Part shown: positions 7,667 through 16,364 of the stretch, in pieces
How positions within the stretch are numbered: position 1 is the stretch's first letter
How the letters are laid out: each line of letters begins with the position of its first letter
Source: JABWBD01 sp040768665
GTDB lineage: Bacteria; Planctomycetota; Planctomycetia; Pirellulales; Thermoguttaceae
NCBI GenBank assembly: GCA_040768665.1
Contig: JAXGMN010000017.1
Span: 124,001 to 188,000, forward strand
DNA length: 64,000 nt
Direction: 5' to 3'
The notes under the pieces: generated by a model
What the model saw: only the letters and a program-made list of their open reading frames with translations
Database searches by the model: none
Told to the model about the DNA's origin: nothing
Position numbers and translations under genes: made by a program

Positions 7667-9496
7667 ATGAAGAAACTCCTGTTGGCAATCTGCCTGCTGT
7701 TGGCTCCCACGGCCGGCGCGGAAGAGTATTCGCCCCATTGGCTCCCGCGGGTCGATCCGGAAAGCCTCGGCATGGATTCGGCCGTCTTGAAAGAGATTGA
7801 CGCGACCGTCGAGCAGACGATCGCCATCGGCCACACGCCCGGCGCGGTCGTCGCGATCGGCCGCGGAAACAAGCTCTGTTTTCTCAAGGGCTACGGCTAC
7901 CGGCAGTTCTACCCCGAGAGGGAGAAGATTACCCTCGACACCCTGTTCGACCTCGCCTCGGTCACGAAAGTCGCCTGCACCGCGACGGCGCTGGCCGTCG
8001 TCATCGATCAGGGCAAGGTATCGCCGGAAGATCCGGTCGTTAAGTACTTTCCGGAATTCGGAGTCAACGGCAAGGACCGGATTACCGTCCGGCACTGCAT
8101 GACCCATACGTCGGGAATCATGGACTACTACAACCGGTCCGAGGGGACGACGAAGGAACTCTGGGATCTCCTTTGCGGCCTGGGACTGCAGTACCCGGTC
8201 GGGGAGCGGTTCGATTACAAGGACAACAACACGTTGATGCTCGGCCATATCGTGGAGAAAGTCTCCGGGCAGGATTTGCGGACGTTCACGATGGAGCATG
8301 TCTACCGGCCGCTGGGCATGTTCGACACGATGCACAATCCCGATGCCCAGCGCCGCCGGCGCGCGGCGGCGACCGAAACGCGCGGCGAGGTCTGGTTCAA
8401 AGGCGTCGTCAATGACTACCGCGCGTACCATCTCGGGGGAGTCGCCGGACATTGCGGGCTGTTTTCGACCGCCCCGGATCTGGCCATCCTGTCCGCCCTC
8501 TGGTTGGGCAAAGGAACGCTGGTCAAACAGGACGGGAAGAAGGTGACTCTTTTCAGCGAAGCGACGTTCGAAAAGATGATCGCACCGCAGACGGTATCCG
8601 CCGGACTCCGCGGACTCGTCTGGGATAAGCGATCAGGGAGCAAAAACCGGCCTTGGAACATGACCCCGCGAGCGATCGGCCATGGCGGCTGGACCGGGAC
8701 CTCCATCTGGATCGACCCGGAGTTCGACCTGTTCGTCGTGGTCCTGGGCAACCGCCGCCACCCGTTCGGAAAGACGCCGAACATCTATCCGACCGCCGCG
8801 CGGGTCGGTGTGATTGCGGTTAACGCAATTCGAGGTGAATGTCCGCAATCGCCGCAATCCGCGTCGCAACCGCTCGCCGCTTTGAAGGCGACGCCAGTCG
8901 CTTTGATTGTCGACGAATCGGAAATCGGCCATCCCGGCGGGCTGCCCGCGCGGCTGAACAGCGAAGGGGTCGAAATCGCGGCGCTATTTTATCCGGACGA
9001 ATCGCCGGGCGAGTCCGAAGGCACGACGTACCATCGGGTGCCGAAGCCGGTCAAGAACGACGGCCTCACCGGCGCGCCGGTATACGCTCTTACTCGAGAC
9101 TGCCCGCGCGTTCTGCCCCCGACGGTCCACGGCGCGGCGGCGGTCGTCTTCGCCCCGACGGTCTTGAACGACTCGTCGGACGAGTCGTTCTGGTTCACGA
9201 CCAACGTACTCGGCCAGACACTGCAGTCGGCGTCGGACCAGGGGCTGAAATACTATGTCGTCAACCGTCCGAACCCGCTCGAAAGAAAACGCGTCGAGCC
9301 GATCGATCTAATCGAGAAGCACAAGCCGTTCGGCAGCTATTCGCGCCTCGCACGCGAACAGGGCCTGTCGTTCGGCGAAATCGCACGCAGAATCAGCGCC
9401 GACCAGAGGCTGGGCGTGGAGATTGTGTGCATCGCCAGAAGAACCTGTTCTGCATGCCCGCAACCGTCGCAGGGCCGGACGCCCAGTTCCGACTGA
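7667..9496 (+). CDS. Secreted serine hydrolase (beta-lactamase class C-like) fused to a truncated NamZ/DUF1343 domain
   Basis: The 609-residue protein starts at the ATG at 7667, where a clean signal peptide (MKKLLLAICLLLAPTAGAEE) begins. Residues about 30-390 are a beta-lactamase/penicillin-binding-like serine hydrolase with catalytic SVTK (Ser98-Lys101), a later Tyr in FDYKDNN, and the GHGGWTGTS segment in place of KTG. From about residue 415 the sequence matches DUF1343 (NamZ exo-beta-N-acetylmuramidase) motifs: GVEIAALFYPDE, LTGAPVYAL, VVFAPTVLND and VVNRPNPLERKRV. NamZ alone is usually near 360-400 residues; here it ends after about 190, in a Cys/Ser/Pro-rich tail that does not look like the family. 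Fusion is known in planctomycetes; the shortened C-terminus is the oddity and suggests partial decay. Confidence 0.8.
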   Translation: MKKLLLAICLLLAPTAGAEEYSPHWLPRVDPESLGMDSAVLKEIDATVEQTIAIGHTPGAVVAIGRGNKLCFLKGYGYRQFYPEREKITLDTLFDLASVTKVACTATALAVVIDQGKVSPEDPVVKYFPEFGVNGKDRITVRHCMTHTSGIMDYYNRSEGTTKELWDLLCGLGLQYPVGERFDYKDNNTLMLGHIVEKVSGQDLRTFTMEHVYRPLGMFDTMHNPDAQRRRRAAATETRGEVWFKGVVNDYRAYHLGGVAGHCGLFSTAPDLAILSALWLGKGTLVKQDGKKVTLFSEATFEKMIAPQTVSAGLRGLVWDKRSGSKNRPWNMTPRAIGHGGWTGTSIWIDPEFDLFVVVLGNRRHPFGKTPNIYPTAARVGVIAVNAIRGECPQSPQSASQPLAALKATPVALIVDESEIGHPGGLPARLNSEGVEIAALFYPDESPGESEGTTYHRVPKPVKNDGLTGAPVYALTRDCPRVLPPTVHGAAAVVFAPTVLNDSSDESFWFTTNVLGQTLQSASDQGLKYYVVNRPNPLERKRVEPIDLIEKHKPFGSYSRLAREQGLSFGEIARRISADQRLGVEIVCIARRTCSACPQPSQGRTPSSD

Positions 9497-9532
9497 CACC
9501 ACTTGTTGTTCCATGAGTTAAGAGGTATCCAA

Positions 9533-9597
9533 AACCGTCGGGGACTGGCTCACTTTCCGGAGCCTTCGGAGCAAAATGTGCCTGTCCCTTTCTCCTC
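9533..9597. repeat. REP-like palindrome, family B copy 2
   Basis: ACCGTCGGGGACTGGCTC through GTGCCTGTCCC and TTCTCCTC matches the 6168-6230 copy nearly base for base, with the same hairpin arms. It lies downstream of the serine hydrolase gene. Confidence 0.7.
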
Positions 9598-9680
9598 TAA
9601 ACGAGGCCGACCTACCAAGCTCACCTGCCGGGGCCGCTGGTGAGACACGGGATTCTCTGCTGAGCGTAACGCGGCCCCGG

Positions 9681-9998
9681 TCACGTGGAGCGTTTGATTC
9701 GCCGACGTTTCACGGGTGCATCCTTTCCTTCCTGTGCGCGTCTCCGGACAGCCTCCCAGAAATCCTTCTCGGACAGGCCCTTCCCTTCGTGGATGCTTTG
9801 CCTGGAGCGATTGAGTAAAGCCTGAAATCGCGGCGAACGCCCCAGCATCAACCGCTCCAAATCGTCGTCGTCGTAGGGAGTCAGCAGGACGGCAACGGCC
9901 TTGCCATTGCGAGTAATGACTACAGGGCCCTCGACGCCACACTCGTCCACATAGGCGCTTAAACGTGCCTTCACATCCGCTAACGGGGCAATCCTCAT
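9681..9998 (-). CDS. Phd/YefM-type antitoxin
   Basis: This 105-residue protein has a typical Phd/YefM N-terminal fold (MRIAPLADVKARLSAYVDE, then PVVITRNGKAVAVLLT), which in the family binds DNA and dimerises. The C-terminal third is basic and flexible (KRRRIKRST) and would wrap the toxin. It is second in the pair and overlaps the toxin gene by 4 nt (ATGA), the less common toxin-first order. It is expected to autorepress the operon, with the toxin as co-repressor. Confidence 0.85.
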   Translation of the reverse strand: MRIAPLADVKARLSAYVDECGVEGPVVITRNGKAVAVLLTPYDDDDLERLMLGRSPRFQALLNRSRQSIHEGKGLSEKDFWEAVRRRAQEGKDAPVKRRRIKRST

Positions 9999-10318
9999 GA
10001 TTCGTACTCCTCCCCTCCGATCAACAGTCGGCTGCGATCTTTCGCGCCCACGGCCAGGACGTTCACCTCTTGAGATGCCAAATCGACGTCGTAGAAAATC
10101 CGGAAACGGTTGTCGGGACCACAGCGAAGCTCCCAGGACGTCTCGAACGGCGCGGGCTCATCGAACGGCTTCCGATTCCGGGTCTCTTCGGTCGGAACAT
10201 ACGTCAACTGCTCCTTGATTGTTCGCCGCAGGAGTCCGTGATACTTCGATTCAATCGCAGCCAGGTGCTCGATCGCTTCGGGCGCAAAACACAGCGTAAA
10301 TTTGACTCGCTTCGCCAT
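9995..10318 (-). CDS. RelE/ParE-superfamily toxin
   Basis: This 107-residue protein has a RelE-like pattern: an N-terminal strand (KFTLCFAPEAIEHLAAIE), a central helix, then FETSWELRCGPDNRFRIFYDVD and a final beta-strand EVNVLAVGAKDR. RelE relatives cleave mRNA on the ribosome; ParE relatives poison gyrase; the sequence alone does not decide between them. The gene precedes its antitoxin, and the promoter would lie in 10319-10357 before the MITE-like copy at 10358. Confidence 0.8.
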   Translation of the reverse strand: MAKRVKFTLCFAPEAIEHLAAIESKYHGLLRRTIKEQLTYVPTEETRNRKPFDEPAPFETSWELRCGPDNRFRIFYDVDLASQEVNVLAVGAKDRSRLLIGGEEYES

Positions 10319-10357
10319 GGACTAGAATTATAGTCCATCCCGCGGGTGCGTCAAGGC

Positions 10358-10481
10358 GTAACCGTTCACGCCCACGGCCGGGGACTGGTCCATTTTTCGG
10401 CCAGTCCGGTTATTTTGGCGTCGAAGACATTGACCGAAAACATGGACCTGTCCCCCTCTCTTCCGCCCTGTGAACGGTTAC
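10358..10481 (+). mobile_element. MITE-like palindromic element, copy 2
   Basis: This 124-bp copy starts GTAACCGTTCACG and ends CTGTGAACGGTTAC, with inner arms GGGGACTGGTCCATTTTTCGGCC and a diverged inverse. It is flanked on both sides by GTCAAGGC (10350-10357 and 10482-10489), an apparent 8-bp target duplication. The rest of 10319-10719 holds no gene I can support; the KaiC-like gene start is at its end. Confidence 0.85.
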
Positions 10482-10719
10482 GTCAAGGCCCGTACCGGAC
10501 ATCCCAATCGGTGCCAATCGACACGCAGGTGAAACGGCCGCTGTTTTCGTAGGGCCCCCATACCTCGCATGGCTGCCTCGCCGGATGCAAACCTGGCTTG
10601 TTTTTTCGCCGGGGGCTTGCTCTGCTTCTCCGGTGGCGGTAGCTTTGACGTTTTGGGGGTCTGCAGCGCGCGACTCGGTCCCCTTCGGACAGAGAGACTT
10701 GGCAGCACGGAAATCCAGC

Positions 10720-12204
10720 ATGAGCACAACCCCCTCGGAATCGACGTTTGCGCAAACCGGCATCGCCGGACTCGACGAAATCCTCCGCGGGGGACTCACG
10801 CCGGGCCATGTCTACCTGATCGAGGGCGTGCCGGGATCGGGAAAGACCACTTTGGCTGTGCAATTCGCTCTGGAAGGCGCCCGTGTCGGCGAACGGGTGC
10901 TTTACGTCACGCTTTCCGAGACTTGCCAGGACTTGCACAATGCCGCGGCCTCGCATGGCTGGAAGCTCGACGGAATCGAATGTCTGGAAATCCTCCTGGG
11001 AGGAGAACTCGGCGACCACGAGGCCGCGCCGACGATGTATCACCCTGCTGAGATCGAGCTTGGCCAGACACTCCAGCAGATCAAGGCCGCGGTCCAACGC
11101 CTCAAACCCGCTCGCGTCGTGGTCGACTCCCTTACGGAGATTCGCCTCCAGGCGCAAACTCCCCTTCGCTATCGGCGCGAGGTGCTTGCGCTGCGGCAGT
11201 TTCTCAGGCGCCAGGGTTGCACGGCGCTGCTCCTGGACGAACTCCGCGAAGAGATGACCGCACAGAGCGTCGTCTACGGCATCATCGAGATGCACCGCGA
11301 TGCGCCGGACTTTGGCCCGGCAAGGCGGCGGATCCAGGTCGCGAAGCTCCGTGGCGTGAAATTCTGGGAAGGCTACCACGACTACGTGATCCAGCGCGGG
11401 GGAATCCAGGTCTTTCCCCGCCTTGTCGCGGCCGAACACCGCCAGGAGTGCCAGCGCCGAACCTTCAGCAGCGGCCTGCCGGGGCTCGACGCCCTGCTCG
11501 GCGGCGGCCTTCCGTCAGGTTCCACCACACTGCTGACGGGTCCGGCAGGGTCGGGAAAGTCCTCCACGGCCACACAGATTACGCTCCAGGCGCTCGCCGC
11601 CGGTTCACACGCAACCATCTACACCTTCGATGAGACCACCGACAGCTATCTCGCCCGCTCCTCCGGACTCAACATGGATCTCTCGCCGTTTCTCCGAGAC
11701 GGGCGTCTTACCGTCCAGCAGGTCGACCCGGGCGAACTCTCTCCCGGACAGTTCACCCAGATCGTCCGCCGGGCGGTGGAAGTCGAGCGGGCTCGTGTGC
11801 TCGTCATCGATAGCCTGAACGGGTATCTCAACGCCATGCCCAGCGAGCAGTTCCTCATCCTGCAACTGCACGAGTTGGCGACGTATCTCAATCAGATGGG
11901 AATACTCACGCTGCTCGTCATGAGCCAAACGGGATTGGTAGGTGCCACGGAGAACCCCGTGGACACCAGTTACCTCACGGATAATGTCGTGCTCTTCAGG
12001 CTTTTCGAGGCCTTCGGCGAGGTGCGCCATGCGATTTCTGTGGTGAAGAAACGCACCGGTGCCCACGAGCGCACGATCCGGGAACTTGAGCTTAGCTCAA
12101 AAGGGCTTCGAATCGGAGAGCCGCTCCGAGAGTTTCAGGGGGTGCTCACCGGAGTCCCGCAGTTCATCGGCGACGTGAAAGACATTCTTGGCCGGGGGAA
12201 ATAG
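10720..12204 (+). CDS. KaiC-like dual RecA-domain ATPase
   Basis: The 494-residue protein carries two KaiC/RadA-type RecA domains. Walker A is GVPGSGKTT at residues 36-44 and GPAGSGKSS near 273-281. Walker B strands are RVVVDSLTEI and RVLVIDSLNGYL. KaiC-type glutamates follow the early strands (VTLSE, TFDE). No KaiA or KaiB gene is nearby, so a circadian clock is not implied; non-cyanobacterial KaiC proteins commonly act with histidine kinases in signalling. The downstream hybrid kinase begins 2 nt after the stop, so the two form an operon. The ATG at 10720 sits at the usual distance before the first GLDEILRGG motif. The upstream in-frame extension lacks domain features. Confidence 0.85.
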   Translation: MSTTPSESTFAQTGIAGLDEILRGGLTPGHVYLIEGVPGSGKTTLAVQFALEGARVGERVLYVTLSETCQDLHNAAASHGWKLDGIECLEILLGGELGDHEAAPTMYHPAEIELGQTLQQIKAAVQRLKPARVVVDSLTEIRLQAQTPLRYRREVLALRQFLRRQGCTALLLDELREEMTAQSVVYGIIEMHRDAPDFGPARRRIQVAKLRGVKFWEGYHDYVIQRGGIQVFPRLVAAEHRQECQRRTFSSGLPGLDALLGGGLPSGSTTLLTGPAGSGKSSTATQITLQALAAGSHATIYTFDETTDSYLARSSGLNMDLSPFLRDGRLTVQQVDPGELSPGQFTQIVRRAVEVERARVLVIDSLNGYLNAMPSEQFLILQLHELATYLNQMGILTLLVMSQTGLVGATENPVDTSYLTDNVVLFRLFEAFGEVRHAISVVKKRTGAHERTIRELELSSKGLRIGEPLREFQGVLTGVPQFIGDVKDILGRGK

Positions 12205-12206
12205 CC

Positions 12207-14954
12207 GTGGCTGTCGACAAGGAAAACGAGCGTCGCGTCCTTGCGCTGACGCCCAACGGCAGGGACGCCCGTGCGACGTGCGAAATCCTGGGCAGTGCCG
12301 CAGTCGCCGTCACGATTTGCGCCGACATGGCGGATCTCTGCCGCCGGCTCGACTCGGCGGCGGGGGCGGTGCTCTTGACCGACGATTCGCTCGTGCTCGA
12401 AGGCGCTGTTGCGGCTCTCGCAACGGCGCTTCGGGCCCAACCGAAATGGTCGGACCTGCCGGTTCTCCTCCTCGCCGGCGGTGGAGCGAACTCGGCGATC
12501 GCGCTGAAGGCCCTGGAAGCCTTGCCGAACGTGCTCGTACTCGACCGCCCCGTTCACCTGCCCACGCTCCTCAGCGCGGTGAAGACGGCACTGCGGAGCC
12601 GGGAGCGGCAGTACGAGCTTCGCGACCATCTTCAGGAGCTCACGCGGACCGAGGAGGCCCTGCGAGCCAGCGAGCGACGGCTTCGGACGTTCTTCCAGTC
12701 CGATATCATCGGCATCCTCTACTGGAATATGGATGGCGGCGTTACCGACGCGAACGACCGGTTTCTCAAGATCGTCGGCTATAGCCGCGAGGAACTGACG
12801 TCCGGCCGGATCGATTGGGCGCAAATGACCCCGCCCGAGTACGCCGATCTCGACAATCACGCACTGGCCGAGCTACGGGCAACCGGCGTCGATACGCCTT
12901 ACGAGAAGGAGTACATCCGAAAAGACGGCACGCGCGTTCCGATCTTCATTGGGGCGGCCATGCTGGACGATGCGCGGCATGAGGGGGTTGCCTACGTTCT
13001 GGACATCACCGAGCGCAAACGGGCGGACCAAACCCTTCAGAAAAGCGAAGAGTTGTTCCGCGTCTTCTTTCAGAACGCTGCGGTCGGCACCAGACGGCTA
13101 GGTTTGGACTCGCGCATTCTTGAAGTCAATGATCGCTACTGCCAGATCACCGGGTTCAGTCGTGACGAACTGCTTCGCATGACCCCACACGACATAACAC
13201 ACCCCGAGGACCGCGCGCAGGCGTTCGAGCACCTGTCGGCCTACTTGAAGGGACAGTGGGGGGAATACCATGCGGTGAAACGATACATCCGCAAGGACGG
13301 TGAAGTCATTTGGGTCGAGGTTACTGCGGCGCTGGTCCGCGATTCCGAAGGCAAGCCCCTCTATTCAGCGGACGTCATTCAAGACATCACCCAACGGAAG
13401 CGGGTTGAAGAGGCTCTGAAGGAAGACGACCGCCGCAAGGACGAATTTCTCGCCATGCTGGGGCATGAATTGAGAAATCCGCTCGCCGCGATCACCACCG
13501 GACTGCGGCTGTTGCGTTCTCCCAATGCCGAGCAGTATGAATGGGTCAAGCAATCCCTGGAGCACCAGACAAAGCAGCTCGTCGTCTTGGTGGACGATCT
13601 GCTCGACATTTCTCGAATTACGCGAGGCGGAATTCAGTTGCGATCGGAAATCGTGGACCTGCGCACCGTTGCCCGGTGCGCTGCCGAATCGACAACCGAT
13701 CTCATGGTGGAGAAGAAGCACGCTTTCACCATCTCCTGTCCGGGACTCCCTTTGCCGGTCCTGGGCGACCCGACGCGGTTGCAGCAGATTGTCGTGAACC
13801 TGGTCAATAACGCCGCGAAATACACGCCCAACGAGGGGATAATCGAACTTACGCTGGACCGCGCCGGGGAGGAAATCGTCGTCTGTGTTAAGGACAACGG
13901 CATAGGAATCCCCGCCGACATGCAGGAGTCGATCTTTGAGCTTTTCGGTCAGGTCGATTCACCCATGCATCGACCCCAGCAGGGGCTTGGCATTGGATTG
14001 AGCCTGGTCAAGATGCTCGTCGTGCTTCATGGCGGGAGCGTTGTGGTAGCCAGCGAAGGAGCGGGAAAGGGCAGTTCGTTCACGGTCCGGTTGCCTGCGG
14101 CCGAGCCGACCGAAGAGCTGATGGGCCGCCCTCGACCCGATGGGAACGCGGAAGAAGATCTCCTCGACATACTCCTCGTCGAAGACAATCATCAAGCGGC
14201 TCAGATGCTGAAGGCCGTGCTCGAGGAACGATCCCACACGGTCCGAGTCGCTGAAAATGGGCAGGAAGCGATCCGTTTGGCCGGCGCATGCCAACCCGAG
14301 GTCGTCATCCTCGACATCGGGCTTCCCGATATCAGCGGCCTTGAGGTCGCCCAAACGCTGCGGCAGGAGCTTGGTTACTCCGACACTCTGATCATCGCGG
14401 CCACCGGATACGGGCAGGAGAAAGATCGGCAGCGATCCCGGGAGGCCGGGATCGACCATCACCTGGTCAAGCCGATTGACTATGAAACCATCTCTCTGCT
14501 GGCGAGGGAGTGGCGGAGGACCGCCCGCGGCTTTCGACCGGCCGCTCGATATGCCGGCCGCGCAGCAAGTGAGCCGGCTGCGAAAGGAAGGTCCGCCAGG
14601 ATTCTTATTATCGATGACACCCGCGCCATCGCGACAATGGCCCAGCAGATGCTTCGGCAGGAAGGGCACGAAGTGGAGATCGCCTTTGACGGGCTCAGCG
14701 GCATTGCCGCCGCCAGGTCTTTCCGGCCCGAGATTATTCTCTGCGACCTCAGCCTGCCAGGCGCCAACGGTTTCGAGGTCTTAAGTGCGGTGAAGTCCGA
14801 CCCGGCTCTCGACGGGGTCGTGGTCGCGGCCATGACCGGTTACAGCGAGGACGAGCACAAGGAGCGAACAAGAAAGGCAGGCTTTGACGCCCACCTCATC
14901 AAACCGGTCAGCCTGCAGCAATTGCAGAGTCTCATCCGCGACTTGTTTTGCTAG
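12207..14954 (+). CDS. Hybrid sensor histidine kinase with two PAS and two C-terminal receiver domains
   Basis: The 915-residue cytoplasmic protein starts at GTG, 2 nt after the KaiC-like gene. Domains in order: a degenerate receiver-like N-terminus (1-130) lacking a clear phosphoacceptor; PAS/PAC about 160-275; PAS/PAC about 285-405; HisKA with phosphoacceptor His420 in GHELRNPLAA; HATPase with the N box VNLVNNAAKYT, a G1 box DNGIGIP and a G2 box GLGIGLSLVK; receiver 1 with Asp703 (ILDIGLPD); receiver 2 with Asp847 (CDLSLPG). No membrane segments are present. Signal input is probably through the PAS domains and the KaiC-like partner. No output domain or target gene is adjacent. Confidence 0.9.
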   Translation: MAVDKENERRVLALTPNGRDARATCEILGSAAVAVTICADMADLCRRLDSAAGAVLLTDDSLVLEGAVAALATALRAQPKWSDLPVLLLAGGGANSAIALKALEALPNVLVLDRPVHLPTLLSAVKTALRSRERQYELRDHLQELTRTEEALRASERRLRTFFQSDIIGILYWNMDGGVTDANDRFLKIVGYSREELTSGRIDWAQMTPPEYADLDNHALAELRATGVDTPYEKEYIRKDGTRVPIFIGAAMLDDARHEGVAYVLDITERKRADQTLQKSEELFRVFFQNAAVGTRRLGLDSRILEVNDRYCQITGFSRDELLRMTPHDITHPEDRAQAFEHLSAYLKGQWGEYHAVKRYIRKDGEVIWVEVTAALVRDSEGKPLYSADVIQDITQRKRVEEALKEDDRRKDEFLAMLGHELRNPLAAITTGLRLLRSPNAEQYEWVKQSLEHQTKQLVVLVDDLLDISRITRGGIQLRSEIVDLRTVARCAAESTTDLMVEKKHAFTISCPGLPLPVLGDPTRLQQIVVNLVNNAAKYTPNEGIIELTLDRAGEEIVVCVKDNGIGIPADMQESIFELFGQVDSPMHRPQQGLGIGLSLVKMLVVLHGGSVVVASEGAGKGSSFTVRLPAAEPTEELMGRPRPDGNAEEDLLDILLVEDNHQAAQMLKAVLEERSHTVRVAENGQEAIRLAGACQPEVVILDIGLPDISGLEVAQTLRQELGYSDTLIIAATGYGQEKDRQRSREAGIDHHLVKPIDYETISLLAREWRRTARGFRPAARYAGRAASEPAAKGRSARILIIDDTRAIATMAQQMLRQEGHEVEIAFDGLSGIAAARSFRPEIILCDLSLPGANGFEVLSAVKSDPALDGVVVAAMTGYSEDEHKERTRKAGFDAHLIKPVSLQQLQSLIRDLFC

Positions 14955-15444
14955 ACCCGAGCCACTTGGCGGCGCACACAACCCTTCTCTTCCCTCCGCT
15001 ATGCTGGCATGCGGATCAGTAGCATGCAGCCGGAGCGAGGGCAACGGCGCATACGGACGGCGGAATTGTGGCCTGGATGGTGGCGAACCACCTGCAAGAG
15101 CGATTTCTCATCGCAGTTGGAGTGGCGTTGCCGTGCAGCCCTCGCGAACTTGCTCCGCACTGGCGGAGACCGGGAGTGGTGCGAAAGGCCGGCGAGTGGT
15201 TACAATAGGCGCCAGGACCGCAGGGCGGCCTTCCCGGACACTGGTAACGGCCGACAATTTTTGCTCGGCTTCGGGGTCAGGCTCTCGGGTAAGCGGTTAT
15301 CGTGCAACTCCAGAAGTGAGACGGCTGAAAAAGGGGACTGGCTCGGCAACCAGTGCGGCTGATGCTTGCGTGTCGGCACAAGATGCTGCGGTGCCTGTCT
15401 GTTTCAGCGGTCCAAACGTGAATGCTCCTTTGATGAGGAAGACC
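14955..15444. other. Gene-free stretch with a short REP-like core
   Basis: About 490 nt separate the kinase and the epimerase-like gene. Around 15323-15346 lies AAAAAGGGGACTGGCTC, matched in reverse at 51665-51688; both share the GGGGACTGG core of the palindromic elements. Short ORFs here show no family features. The promoter of the downstream gene should lie here but I could not pick a convincing one. Confidence 0.4.
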
Positions 15445-16359
15445 ATGTCAGCACAAAAGCTCTCCCTGTCTCGACGCACGTTTCTCGGCACTGCGGCCCT
15501 GGCCGCATCGTCGATGGTCCCGGGTCTCGGCCGCGCCGCCGCGGGCGGCAAGCCGAATTCCAACTTCGGCGGCGTTCAGATCGGCATCATCACCTACAGC
15601 TACCGTGCGCTTCCCGGATCCGCCGAGGACCTGCTGAAGTACATCACGCAATGCGGAATCAATTCGGTCGAACTGATGGGAGGGCCGGCCGAGCAATTCG
15701 CCGGAGCGCCCGCGGGAGGGAAAGGTGGCGGAAAAGCTCTGCTCGAGTGGCGCCTGTCGACCTCGATGGACCGGTTCAAAGCACTGAGGAAGATGTACAA
15801 CGACGCCGGCGTCAATATTCCCATCGTGAAGTTCGGCGATATCGGCAATCCCGGCATGCCGGACGAACAGATCGAATACTACTTCGAAGTGGCCAAAGCA
15901 CTCGGCGCCAAAGGCATAACGCGCGAGCTTTCGGAAGACGCCGCGAAGCGACTCGGCCCGATCGCCGACAAGCACGGAATCACCATCGGCTTCCACAATC
16001 ATACGCAGCTCACCCCGACCACGTATGACGGCGAAATCCTCTCCCACGGCAAGCACCTCGGGATCAATCTCGATATCGGCCACTATGTCGCAGGCACCAA
16101 CCACTCGCCGATCCCACTGATCGAAAAGCACCGCGACCGGATCCTCAGCATTCATATCAAAGACCGGAAGGTCAACAACGGTCCCAACATGCCCCTGGGC
16201 GAAGGAGATACGCCCGTCGCCCTGGTGCTTCAGTACATGAAGCGAAACCAGCTCGCCTTCCCCGCCGATATCGAGCTGGAATACAAAGTGCCCGAGGATT
16301 CCGATGTACTGCGAGAAGTGATCAGGTGCGTCGAGTTCTGCAGGCAATCCCTGGTTTAG
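15445..16359 (+). CDS. Tat-exported sugar phosphate isomerase/epimerase-like TIM-barrel protein
   Basis: The 304-residue protein opens with a Tat signal (SRRTFLGTAALAASSMVPG). The mature part is an AP endonuclease family 2/xylose isomerase-like barrel: IGIITYSYRALP, INSVELMG, AKGITREL, the metal-site-like strand ITIGFHNHTQ, LGINLDIGHYVAG and ILSIHIKDRK, with IELEYK at the end supplying a Glu. The start follows GAGGAAG by 4 nt; an ATG four codons upstream is also possible. It converges on the first sulfatase with a 5-nt gap. Its export suggests it acts on free sugars or glycan fragments in the periplasm, possibly with the sulfatases. The substrate cannot be read from the sequence. Confidence 0.85.
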   Translation: MSAQKLSLSRRTFLGTAALAASSMVPGLGRAAAGGKPNSNFGGVQIGIITYSYRALPGSAEDLLKYITQCGINSVELMGGPAEQFAGAPAGGKGGGKALLEWRLSTSMDRFKALRKMYNDAGVNIPIVKFGDIGNPGMPDEQIEYYFEVAKALGAKGITRELSEDAAKRLGPIADKHGITIGFHNHTQLTPTTYDGEILSHGKHLGINLDIGHYVAGTNHSPIPLIEKHRDRILSIHIKDRKVNNGPNMPLGEGDTPVALVLQYMKRNQLAFPADIELEYKVPEDSDVLREVIRCVEFCRQSLV

Positions 16360-16364
16360 TCATC

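Noticed and set aside
10720..12204. Circadian clock KaiC
   Set aside because: No kaiA or kaiB nearby; KaiC-like proteins with histidine kinases are widespread outside clocks.
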